Source: Paenibacillus kribbensis
GTDB taxonomy: Bacteria > Bacillota > Bacilli > Paenibacillales > Paenibacillaceae
Direction of reading: 5' to 3'
NCBI RefSeq assembly: GCF_002240415.1
Contig: NZ_CP020028.1
Location: 4,861,501 to 4,925,500 of the forward strand
Length of the DNA: 64,000 bases
The translations under genes were made by a program, and so were the position numbers. The notes below the pieces were generated by a model. It worked only from the letters and a program-made list of their open reading frames with translations, was not told the DNA's origin and ran no database searches. Positions 57,060 to 64,000 of this stretch are shown one piece after another; the first letter of the stretch is position 1; each line of letters begins with the position of its first letter.

Positions 57060-58440
57060 TATTTAACCACACCTTTTCGATAAATTTTGAAAACTCTAGC
57101 TTTGTTTTATCCATTGCGTAGGCTTTAAAATGCTCGAATAATCCCAAACAGTTTATAAAATAAGTTTCGTTATTTAGTATAATCGCTTTTAGCGTGGCAG
57201 ACTTCAAATGTTTAAAGCCATCACTATACATCCCTTTATATAAATAGTAATAGGCCAACTCATAACCAAAATGCACAAGATAATGCGGTAAGACTTGTTG
57301 CGTATACATATCAGCAGATGCTGGTAGTTGAGCAAAGGAATTAATGTCCAGTTCAAAACGTGAAAGAACATCATCCACATCTACATGGAATCGGTTAGCC
57401 GCTAGCATAATATTCAAAAGTTGCACAATCCGGTCTTCTTCTGTTGTATCTGCCGATGCACTAATATATTCAACATAATCATGTAGCACACTTATATCTC
57501 CAGATAAAAGCTTATTCACCATAGTATTAGCTTGCGCCCAGTGCTTGAACAGGCTGACCCAGTGCTGAGTGTCCTCATCTGTCTCTACGACCCAATCTAA
57601 ATTAGCATAATTAAATGTAAACAGTAGTGCTTGGTCATAATTGCCTTGAACATCACAGACCCTAGCACACAGTAGATCGGCATAGGTGATATACACAAAC
57701 ATGGGACGACTCAGCTTCTTAGCAGGCTCCTCACGATTCCTCTTCTTCTGCTGATGTTTTATAGAATATTGAATTTCCGCCTTAGCTCTCATTTTTCGAG
57801 CCGTTTCATAAAGCATGTCCCATTCTTGCAAAGAACGATATATGTTTGCCAAATCTTTTAATGCATCTAGCTGTTCTATCTCATCCAGACGTTCGACAAA
57901 AGGTTCAAATCGGTTGGCTACCTTGAGATTCCGGCTTTGATTGTCCCCAACCTGAGTCGTGAATATGCGATATTGACAGATGGCCAAGCGTTCAGAGTGC
58001 TGGTACTTCTCTGCTTCCGCAACCCCCTCATAGAGGATCACCGCAGCAGCATGCCGACCTTGTGCGAATAATGTTTCTGCCGCATCAAACAGCTTCGGGG
58101 AATAGAGCAGGTTGTCCATAATATGTCCAACTATGCGCTTAATCGCTTCCAGCTTGTCCAATTCCACACAGCGAAACAATACCGGTTCAATACGCCGCCA
58201 ATCCGGGGAACGTTCGATGATGTAATGTTCTATGTATCGGTCGTAAAAATAGCCCTCTGGTAATCCCATTGCAAGTGTAATTCGATCCAACTGGTGTATA
58301 GCAACTGGACGATGCTTAAGAATCCAATTATTGAGCGTTCTTTGATGAACACCGGAATGTTCTGCAAATTGTGCCAGCGTTAAGCCATTTTGCTGCAAAT
58401 AATCCTCCAGCTCCGCTAAAATCGTAGGTGTATGTTCCAA
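57022..58440 (-). CDS. HTH and TPR-like peptide-responsive regulator (RRNPP, AimR/Alo-like receptor)
   Basis: 472 residues from TTG at 58440, chosen because AAGGGTGG lies seven bases upstream; the frame extends to 58512 without a ribosome site. Residues 5-62 are an HTH (LEDYLQQNGLTLAQFAEHSGVHQRTLNNWILKH with the wing-like AIHQLDRITLAMGLPEGYF). From about 90 to 465 the protein is almost all helix with alternating small and aromatic residues (LYSPKLFDAAETLFAQGRHAAAVILYEGVAEAEKY; LPHYLVHFGYELAYYYLYKGMYSDGFKHLKSATLKAII), as in TPR superhelices of Rap, NprR and AimR. Its last 12 codons overlap a secreted-peptide gene. It should bind DNA until the re-imported peptide alters it (established for the family, inferred here). 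Target genes unknown. Confidence 0.85.
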   Translation of the reverse strand: MEHTPTILAELEDYLQQNGLTLAQFAEHSGVHQRTLNNWILKHRPVAIHQLDRITLAMGLPEGYFYDRYIEHYIIERSPDWRRIEPVLFRCVELDKLEAIKRIVGHIMDNLLYSPKLFDAAETLFAQGRHAAAVILYEGVAEAEKYQHSERLAICQYRIFTTQVGDNQSRNLKVANRFEPFVERLDEIEQLDALKDLANIYRSLQEWDMLYETARKMRAKAEIQYSIKHQQKKRNREEPAKKLSRPMFVYITYADLLCARVCDVQGNYDQALLFTFNYANLDWVVETDEDTQHWVSLFKHWAQANTMVNKLLSGDISVLHDYVEYISASADTTEEDRIVQLLNIMLAANRFHVDVDDVLSRFELDINSFAQLPASADMYTQQVLPHYLVHFGYELAYYYLYKGMYSDGFKHLKSATLKAIILNNETYFINCLGLFEHFKAYAMDKTKLEFSKFIEKVWLNNVKKNGAADRRG

Positions 58441-58502
58441 AGCATAACCACCCTTCGCACAAAAAATCCAAATTTTATAATTCCACCTCGATTTTCCCCT
58501 AA

Positions 58503-58522
58503 ATATTGTCATGCGTCAATAT
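58503..58522 (-). promoter_or_regulatory. Possible operator upstream of the peptide-receptor gene
   Basis: ATATTGTCATGCGTCAATAT has complementary ATATTG and CAATAT ends, lies 63-82 bases before the TTG start, and a third half-site CAATAT lies at 58532-58537. Autoregulation is a common feature of AimR-like systems; the site itself is a guess. Confidence 0.35.
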
Positions 58523-58624
58523 ACTTTTTCTCAATATTCACATAATCAACATATAAAACCAGAAGCATTGGAAAAATCGGTGGTTGCTCACTCGATTCAT
58601 ATGAACTTCAACCGTTAGCACAAA

Positions 58625-58659
58625 AAAGCCTGAGACTGTTCATGACAGGCTCAGGCTTT
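58625..58659 (-). terminator. Intrinsic terminator of padC
   Basis: AAAGCCTGAG (58625-58634) and CTCAGGCTTT (58650-58659); leftward the hairpin ends in TTTTTTG. 26 bases past the stop of padC. Confidence 0.8.
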
Positions 58660-58684
58660 ACACTTCAATCACTCCATGGCTTGA

Positions 58685-59176
58685 TCAGACTTGCAGCTTA
58701 CCTGCACGAATATCGTCCGTCATTCCCGCGTAAGGTGCCTGGGAAATCAATTGCTCGTTGTTCACACCCGCATTTTCAATGAAGGTAATGTCTGCAAATT
58801 CAGGGACTACATACTTCGGATAGGTTTCGTACTTTTCACGCGATTCTTCCATCAGTGGAATAAAATCGTTTTGATAGCGGACCGTAATCTCTGGATGCTC
58901 ATGCACCCATTTAGGGAAGAAAATAATGCCGTGCATGCGTTTCTCCTCAGGCATAAAGTTTAGAGCAACGTCCGTGCCGGTCGGTTCGGTCCATGATACT
59001 TTGTACACATTCTCCACTAATTTCACCAAATTTACCTTCTGATCACGTACCCAGCGCCCGCCTACCATACCACTATGAATGCGGTAATCAATCGTATCCT
59101 CATTTTTAATATATATTTCGTATTCCCAGCCGTTCTCATAGGTGTAGATCATGTGGCTACCAATAAACTTGTCCAT
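58685..59176 (-). CDS. padC: Phenolic acid decarboxylase
   Basis: 163 residues, the usual length. [45 protein letters not shown] and [26 protein letters not shown] match Bacillus/Lactobacillus PadC/PDC; the catalytic Tyr/Arg/Glu cluster (YRIHSG, RWVRDQ, TE of SWTEPTG) is present. It decarboxylates ferulic, p-coumaric and caffeic acid to vinyl phenols in the cytosol, a plant-associated trait. ATG at 59176 follows GAAGGATG; the open frame continues 91 codons further through the promoter and is not real. Divergent padR with paired operators controls it. Confidence 0.95.
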   Translation of the reverse strand: MDKFIGSHMIYTYENGWEYEIYIKNEDTIDYRIHSGMVGGRWVRDQKVNLVKLVENVYKVSWTEPTGTDVALNFMPEEKRMHGIIFFPKWVHEHPEITVRYQNDFIPLMEESREKYETYPKYVVPEFADITFIENAGVNNEQLISQAPYAGMTDDIRAGKLQV

Positions 59177-59244
59177 CGTACATCCTTCTTTCCTTATTAT
59201 GATTTTATGAATTGAATGAGACAATGAAAATAGTAATTTCAAAC

Positions 59245-59274
59245 ATGTAAATATAAACATGTTTTTTATTACAT
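59245..59274. promoter_or_regulatory. Two interlocked PadR operators (ATGT-N8-ACAT)
   Basis: ATGTAAATATAAACAT (59245-59260) and ATGTTTTTTATTACAT (59259-59274) both fit the ATGT-N8-ACAT site of PadR and share two bases. They lie between padC and padR, 69-98 bases before the padC start. Confidence 0.8.
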
Positions 59275-59332
59275 TTAAATTGTAGCACTGTGATATACTA
59301 GTGTCAAATACCCCATGACGAGGAGAGCTACG

Positions 59333-59884
59333 TTGAAACGAATATTGAAATATGCCATTTTGGGCCTGGTTCATAAACAGGAAATGAGCGGCTACGATAT
59401 TACGAGCCAATTCAAGCAGGAAATTGGACAATTTTGGAGTGCCAAGCACAGCCAGATTTATCCTGAGCTCAAAAGACTAACCGAAGAAGAGTTAATTGAA
59501 TACCGCACCTCCATTACAGGAGCCAAGCTGGAAAAGAAGCTGTACTGCATCACACCCAAGGGAACCCGTGAGCTAATCGAGTGGCTGGCAAGTCCCAAAG
59601 AGCTGCCGGAAACGGAAAAGGATGAGTTTATGCTCATGCTGTATTTCTCAGCCGCCATCCCCAAGGAAGAGAACAAGCGGCTGTTCAAGGATCAGATCGC
59701 CAAACGTAAAGGCAAGCTGGAGCATTTATATGAAAGCAAAAAATCCCTCCAACTGCTGGACGAGAACCTCCAAGCTCCTGGCTCTCAGCAATTCGGACAC
59801 TATCTGGTGCTGAGCCGTGCCATCAATCGGGAAGAAAGCTATATTGCATGGCTGGAAGAAACGCTGTCACTGTTTGAAGAATAG
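59333..59884 (+). CDS. padR: PadR, phenolic acid-responsive repressor
   Basis: 183 residues. [46 protein letters not shown] is nearly the B. subtilis PadR winged [21 protein letters not shown] begins the dimerisation domain that binds phenolic acids. It represses padC until p-coumarate or ferulate binds. The start is TTG at 59333, preceded by GAGGAGAG; this places MKRILKY in line with known PadR, while the ATG at 59315 adds six unsupported residues. Two PadR boxes lie in the divergent promoter region. Confidence 0.95.
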   Translation: MKRILKYAILGLVHKQEMSGYDITSQFKQEIGQFWSAKHSQIYPELKRLTEEELIEYRTSITGAKLEKKLYCITPKGTRELIEWLASPKELPETEKDEFMLMLYFSAAIPKEENKRLFKDQIAKRKGKLEHLYESKKSLQLLDENLQAPGSQQFGHYLVLSRAINREESYIAWLEETLSLFEE

Positions 59885-59896
59885 CCTTTGGAACGC

Positions 59897-59947
59897 AAAA
59901 AAAGCCATTTCAGCAAAACAGGTTTGTACCCTGTCTGTGAAATGGCT
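59897..59947. terminator. Terminator between padR and the gerC-type gene
   Basis: AGCCATTTCA and TGAAATGGCT with inner ACAGG/CCTGT; the T-run (seven) is on the leftward side, so it mainly serves the germination operon. Confidence 0.75.
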
Positions 59948-59974
59948 GATTCCAATATATGTCAACCTAGTATG

Positions 59975-61174
59975 TTAATCTGCCGTCGTTTTGGAAGCGC
60001 CGTAATCCTCAATGTGAATATCCGTACTGAATTGTACCGGAATCGTGCTAAAGGTCTTGTCCCAGTCATCTTTGACCTTTTTCCATACTTTAGGATGCTG
60101 AATCCGCAGGGCGTCTCCAAAACCTCCGACATCTGCCCGCAGCGTATGCATTTTGGCTACGGTTTGTTTTGCTAATGAGTTGACTTTCTCCTGAAAGATA
60201 CTCTCTTCTCGTCCGAGCAGCCGGTTGTTGCCCAAATCTTCATTCGGATTAAAGTTTTCCGAAATACGCCCCTCTGAATTCATTCTCACGCGAAAAGATA
60301 TGTCATCCCCCTGAACGATGGCCTTGATGCTGCTTTTTACCGATTTGATCTCATAAACAATATTTTTTTTGGTTTCGGGATCGATACTTTTCACAAGACC
60401 TCCTTTCAATTCGCCTTTGATCCACATAAGCCCTTCCACCTCGGACTCATTCAGAAAACCACCGTATGTTTGCGCCTTTCCCTTGATGATTCCCGCACCC
60501 GCCAGCTTGACTTCACTCTCCGTCGTAATGACATTAGGCAATAAAAAGCTTCTTTTCGCTTTCATGGGTCCAATCACTTTAGCCAATGACACGGGCTTCA
60601 ACATCCGTGAATTTCTTTTACGGTTTTCAAAAATATCCTTTAATGCAAAGGCCGGGGTCTGACCAGGGATTTTCTCCTGAAGTGCTTCACTTGCCGTGCC
60701 CGTACTGATCAGCAATTGGACGCTGGGTCGGATGTCATTATCCCCCAAAAAGAAGTCCAGCAGCTCATACAACGGAACCTTACGAAGCAGACTGGAACTG
60801 ATAATGACTGTCTTCAAATGAAATCCAATCGGAGGACGATTGATCCGTAATGAAATTTCCCTCAATATCTCAAAGACGGAATCACCGTTTCCCTTAACGT
60901 TGTAAAATTTTTTAGTTTGCGAAGGAGAGCTTCCGGAACTTTTGTTTTCCTCTGGCACGATAAATTGAAAGGTTCCGGTAATTAACTCTTTTTTTGGATA
61001 AGCTCCTCCTTTCCGATTGATTTGCTCTTCTTGCGAAGATTGTTCCGCTACATCCATAGCAATGCCTGTCTCCAGGTTTAGATCCTCCACCGGTGAGCTG
61101 CTCCAGCAGCCTGAAAGTGTACTGCATATCAGGAGAGCCGCCATTCCGAGAAATCCTAACCGGACTCTCTTCAT
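59975..61174 (-). CDS. Ger(x)C-type spore germination lipoprotein
   Basis: 399 residues. LGMAALLICSTLSGCWSS is a lipoprotein signal with lipobox LSGC. EDLNLETGIAMDVAEQ, GNGDSVFEILREISLRINRPPIGFHLKTVIISSSLL and GLMWIKGELKGGLV are GerAC blocks. It is the C subunit of a germinant receptor in the spore inner membrane, facing the outer side. Its ATG overlaps the B-subunit stop by four bases. Nutrient specificity cannot be read. Confidence 0.93.
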   Translation of the reverse strand: MKRVRLGFLGMAALLICSTLSGCWSSSPVEDLNLETGIAMDVAEQSSQEEQINRKGGAYPKKELITGTFQFIVPEENKSSGSSPSQTKKFYNVKGNGDSVFEILREISLRINRPPIGFHLKTVIISSSLLRKVPLYELLDFFLGDNDIRPSVQLLISTGTASEALQEKIPGQTPAFALKDIFENRKRNSRMLKPVSLAKVIGPMKAKRSFLLPNVITTESEVKLAGAGIIKGKAQTYGGFLNESEVEGLMWIKGELKGGLVKSIDPETKKNIVYEIKSVKSSIKAIVQGDDISFRVRMNSEGRISENFNPNEDLGNNRLLGREESIFQEKVNSLAKQTVAKMHTLRADVGGFGDALRIQHPKVWKKVKDDWDKTFSTIPVQFSTDIHIEDYGASKTTAD

Positions 61175-62268
61175 GACCGCATCCCCCTCCAGCGAGAAAT
61201 AAGCAACAGCGGAAGTGGAAGCAAAGTGAACAAAATTAAAGCTCCATTCCCGATGATCGTTCCAAAAGAAAACAACTCATTCAGGTTTTTAGGTATTTGG
61301 GACAAGATGTAAATGAATGGGAGCAAAATAAACAAAATCTTGGCATAAGAGCCATTCAAAATTTGAGAAACTCCGAGCGAAGCGCAATAAAAAGCGATAG
61401 TGAATGTGCAAAAAATTTGCATGATCCAGATCGACAATAATAGGGATTCGAACCGTTCAAATACCAGATACTCCACTTCAAAGCTGCGGGCTAAATCTAA
61501 AAAAGGCCAGGTTCTGGTCATAACCCCTTCCACCGAAAAAGCGCCAATACACAGGATCAATGCAGCTATATAAAAAACAACCGCGATCCCAATCGCCCAT
61601 CCGATTGCCTTGGTTGCTTTCCCAGGTTTTTCCATGCGACAAAGAATGATAAGCATACACTCAGTCCCCGTAAAAGTAAGCGTGGTAGTTTTCAAAGCTT
61701 TAAACACTGGCATCACACCCTCCGATAAGATGGGACGCAAATTATTTAATTCAAAAACGTTTAATCCCAGCAAGCATATCAACAAAAAGATAGATGCTGT
61801 AATCGGGAAAATAATTTGGCATATTCTACCTATAGTACTAATACCACCCATGCACAGGTACAGAGAGATCCACATAAAAGGCGCTGAAATAGCCCATGCC
61901 GGCGTCCCTTCAAGCAGGAAGAACGCTGTTACTTCCTCCACAGATCGAATTTCGAATCCAGCTATACAAACAAAATAGATGACTAACAGCACGCCAATAA
62001 CCTTGCCAACGGTTCTACCTATAATCCTCTGTACATACTGGTAAATGGTCGATCCTGGAAATTGTTGACTTAATTTTATAATAATCCATCCGGACAGGAA
62101 AACTACCCCACCTGCTAAAATAATGGTTATCCACACATCTGGCGTCCTTGAATCCTCTACCATTACCCGGGGAAGCGTAAGCAACCCGGCAGCCAGCATA
62201 AAGCTGACCACAATTGCCGTCGTCTGTAACGTTGTAATTTTATCTGCTTTTTCTTTTCCTACGGCCAT
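61171..62268 (-). CDS. GerAB-type germinant receptor membrane subunit
   Basis: 365 residues, ten hydrophobic segments, APC-like fold of the endospore germination permease family. TTLQTTAIVVSFMLAAGLLTLPRVM is the typical start with the unwound first helix. GerAB proteins bind the nutrient germinant in the spore inner membrane (established for B. subtilis GerA with L-alanine). Between the A and C subunit genes: 22 bases after A, four-base overlap with C. Confidence 0.93.
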   Translation of the reverse strand: MAVGKEKADKITTLQTTAIVVSFMLAAGLLTLPRVMVEDSRTPDVWITIILAGGVVFLSGWIIIKLSQQFPGSTIYQYVQRIIGRTVGKVIGVLLVIYFVCIAGFEIRSVEEVTAFFLLEGTPAWAISAPFMWISLYLCMGGISTIGRICQIIFPITASIFLLICLLGLNVFELNNLRPILSEGVMPVFKALKTTTLTFTGTECMLIILCRMEKPGKATKAIGWAIGIAVVFYIAALILCIGAFSVEGVMTRTWPFLDLARSFEVEYLVFERFESLLLSIWIMQIFCTFTIAFYCASLGVSQILNGSYAKILFILLPFIYILSQIPKNLNELFSFGTIIGNGALILFTLLPLPLLLISRWRGMRS

Positions 62269-62290
62269 TTGGCTCCCTCCTATGTTGAGC

Positions 62291-63985
62291 TCATCCTTGT
62301 CGCTTGGGGTCTTTATGCTTCAATAGAATAGGTCTGTTTTTCATAAACTGAAACGGTGCCCGTATAAGATAATCTTTCCAGTCTTTCAACGAACGCGGGG
62401 CTGTTAGACTAAGGAACGGTACACCGAAGCTATGTAATTTAGCCATATGAATACTCAGCATCAGAAAAAACATGATCACTCCATACAAACCGAAGGTGGC
62501 CGCCGTGAACATGGCCGCAAAACGGAGAACACGCATGGAAATTCCGGCGCTGTATACAGGCGTGGTAAAAGAAGAGATGGCTGTAACGGCCACCACAATG
62601 ACGAGAATCGGACTTACAATCCCGGCATTGACAGCTGCCTGTCCAATAATAAGACCACCGACAATGCCCATGGCCGGACCAATGGGCTTAGGCAGCCGTA
62701 ATCCTGCTTCACGCAAAATCTCGATGGAAATCTCCATAATCAGGGCTTCAATGAGTGTGGAAAAGGGGACGCCCTGTCTTGAACTGATAATGGAAATGAC
62801 CAGTTTGGTCGGAATCAATCCGGGATGAAACGAGATAAAGGAAATATAGAGCGCTGGGGCAAACAAAGATATCGAAATCGCCATGAAACGAAGAAATCGA
62901 ATAAGCGACCCCGGTATCCATCGTTCATAGTAATCTTCAGGAGACTGGAGCATCATCCCGTACGTTACAGGCACCAGGAGCGCAAAAGGGGTACCGTCCA
63001 GGAGAATCGCTACCCGTCCCTCCAGCAATGCGGCCATGACCCGATCCGGTCTCTCCGTATTTTGAATTTGCAGAAAAGGGCTAAGAAAGTTATCCTCTAT
63101 AAGCTGCTCTACATAGCCCGACTCCAGCACCTCATCCATATCAATGGTTTTTATCCGGCGCTTTACCTCATCTACAAGCTCAGGGTCAGCGATATCTCTG
63201 AAATACACCACCATCAACTGCTTCTCCACTCTTTTGCCGACTTTGAAGGACGACATAGCCAGTTCCGTACTTTCCCCATGTCTGCGCAGCATCGCCGTAT
63301 TGTCGCTGAGTGTCTCCGTAAAACCGACTCGCGGTCCTCGCAGCACCGACTCTGATATTGGGTCTTCTACCCCTCGTGTATTCCCCTTGGGTGTACCCAG
63401 CACAAAAGCACCCGGTATGCCTTGAATCATGAGGACCACTGAACCGAACAATATCTTTTGCAAAGCATATTGGACTTCCAACGTACATTCTGTCTCCGAC
63501 ACAAGCATGACCTGACGAATAATCATATCCCGAAGCGATTCTCCTCTCGGAGGCTCGTCGCCCTCTTGTCCGGATCTGCCCCAATCCATCAGCGGCTTTA
63601 AAACGTTCTGGTCCATACCCACCTTGTCCGTTAATCCATCCACAAAAAAAAGAGTACCTGCAGCGTTCAGGTTTTCCAGAAAAATGGAGCGCTCGTTCAC
63701 GTCTGCCATATCTGCGGCTGCTTGTCTGATTTTTTCCACATTGGCCTGATAATCTTCTGTAAAGGTTTCCCCTTCCTTCTCACTTGCAAGCGTATTACGA
63801 TCTGCATGCTTCGAGCGGTCTTGTTCTTCCATAAGCTTCAAACGCTCCATACGTCTACTCTCTCGGCCATCCAGTTTTCTAATTTGTCGTACCACCAAAA
63901 AAATAACCAAAGGTACAATGAACAAAAATAAGGCTTCTATCCACACAGTCCATTTGGGGATGTGAGTCATGATTGTCCGCCACAT
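62291..63985 (-). CDS. GerAA-type germinant receptor subunit with extra N-terminal membrane helix
   Basis: 564 residues. The N-terminal domain spans about 100-340 (SIFLENLNAAGTLFFVDGLTDKVGMDQNVLKPL; GPRVGFTETLSDNTAMLRR) and the C-terminal membrane domain begins RFLRFMAISISLFAPALYISFISFHPGLIPTKL and contains LIMEISIEILREAGLRLPKPIGPAMGIVGGLIIGQAAV, as in all GerA A subunits. Recent work shows GerA A subunits assemble as a nutrient-gated channel. Unusual is a clear membrane helix at about 13-36 (WIEALFLFIVPLVIFLVVRQI) followed by a charged segment. ATG at 63985 has GGAGG seven bases upstream; ATG at 63991 is too close to it. The upstream region lies outside the window. Confidence 0.92.
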   Translation of the reverse strand: MWRTIMTHIPKWTVWIEALFLFIVPLVIFLVVRQIRKLDGRESRRMERLKLMEEQDRSKHADRNTLASEKEGETFTEDYQANVEKIRQAAADMADVNERSIFLENLNAAGTLFFVDGLTDKVGMDQNVLKPLMDWGRSGQEGDEPPRGESLRDMIIRQVMLVSETECTLEVQYALQKILFGSVVLMIQGIPGAFVLGTPKGNTRGVEDPISESVLRGPRVGFTETLSDNTAMLRRHGESTELAMSSFKVGKRVEKQLMVVYFRDIADPELVDEVKRRIKTIDMDEVLESGYVEQLIEDNFLSPFLQIQNTERPDRVMAALLEGRVAILLDGTPFALLVPVTYGMMLQSPEDYYERWIPGSLIRFLRFMAISISLFAPALYISFISFHPGLIPTKLVISIISSRQGVPFSTLIEALIMEISIEILREAGLRLPKPIGPAMGIVGGLIIGQAAVNAGIVSPILVIVVAVTAISSFTTPVYSAGISMRVLRFAAMFTAATFGLYGVIMFFLMLSIHMAKLHSFGVPFLSLTAPRSLKDWKDYLIRAPFQFMKNRPILLKHKDPKRQG

Positions 63986-64000
63986 GTCCATTCCTCCTTC

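Noticed and set aside
59177..59449. N-terminal extension of the padC frame
   Set aside because: Runs through both PadR operators and into padR; PadC is complete from 59176.
1..64000. CRISPR array, prophage, tRNA or rRNA genes
   Set aside because: No regularly spaced repeats, phage structural genes or cloverleaf/rRNA sequences were noticed. The AimR-like receptor at 57022 is therefore not read as part of a prophage.

Overview
The window reads as chromosomal DNA of an endospore-forming Paenibacillus, closest in character to the P. polymyxa group. Support: a GerA-type germination operon, two tiny YjcZ-family sporulation genes, an AbrB-like regulator, YesM/YesN-type sugar regulation, many GG-rich ribosome sites with frequent TTG/GTG starts, and a large carbohydrate-active gene content. 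No rRNA, tRNA, CRISPR array, intact insertion sequence or prophage was seen; most of the window is ordinary chromosome with short regulons.

Layout. 1-4.6 kb: LacI-controlled sucrose phosphorylase operon (regulator, two esterases, fructokinase, sucrose phosphorylase cut by the window edge), with a promoter whose spacer and start region each carry a LacI-type operator. 4.7-5.0 kb: decayed IS30 transposase end. 5.0-10.4 kb: DHA2 drug exporter, then an acetyltransferase-EcfT-YkoE-YkoD ECF uptake cluster. 10.6-12.6 kb: free-Met-(R)-SO reductase, a glutamine-rich protein, an AbrB-like zinc-ribbon regulator. 12.7-16.9 kb: quinone reductase with two strong palindromic operators, aldehyde dehydrogenase, MFS exporter and its MerR regulator. 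17.0-22.7 kb: two YjcZ peptides, TetR, a flavin-fold protein divergent from a MocR regulator, lipoprotein, DUF421, pentapeptide protein. 22.8-29.0 kb: three large enzymes with extracellular-type folds but no signal peptide (DUF5695+LamG, zinc metallopeptidase+Ig, chymotrypsin-fold protease). 29.0-29.6 kb: copies of a structured inverted-repeat element, another copy of which lies at 56.6 kb. 29.6-40.4 kb: sugar ABC transporter with YesMN two-component pair, GH42 beta-galactosidase, GPH symporter and divergent AraC regulator. 40.5-45.1 kb: M50 protease and SWIM/SNF2 helicase. 45.2-49.3 kb: hydroquinone detoxification (MhqO/MhqN type), YjbR, TetR with divergent membrane protein and acetyltransferase. 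49.4-54.5 kb: AI-2E family permease, PsiE, and a DedA-PssA-histidine kinase-response regulator operon. 54.7-56.5 kb: GH30 glycosidase, HxlR regulator. 56.9-58.5 kb: an HTH/TPR-like regulator whose 3' end overlaps a 40-codon secreted-peptide gene. 58.7-59.9 kb: padC/padR phenolic acid decarboxylase switch. 60-64 kb: gerA-type operon.

The standout is the peptide-receptor pair at 56937-58440: a helix-turn-helix protein with a long helical repeat domain, followed in another frame by a short gene with a signal peptide and a small hydrophilic tail ending in HGGA. This is the gene arrangement of RRNPP quorum-sensing systems (Rap-Phr, NprR-NprX, AimR-AimP and the AimR-like 'Alo' systems reported from P. 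polymyxa). The peptide gene is too short for ordinary ORF calling and overlaps the regulator by 38 bases.
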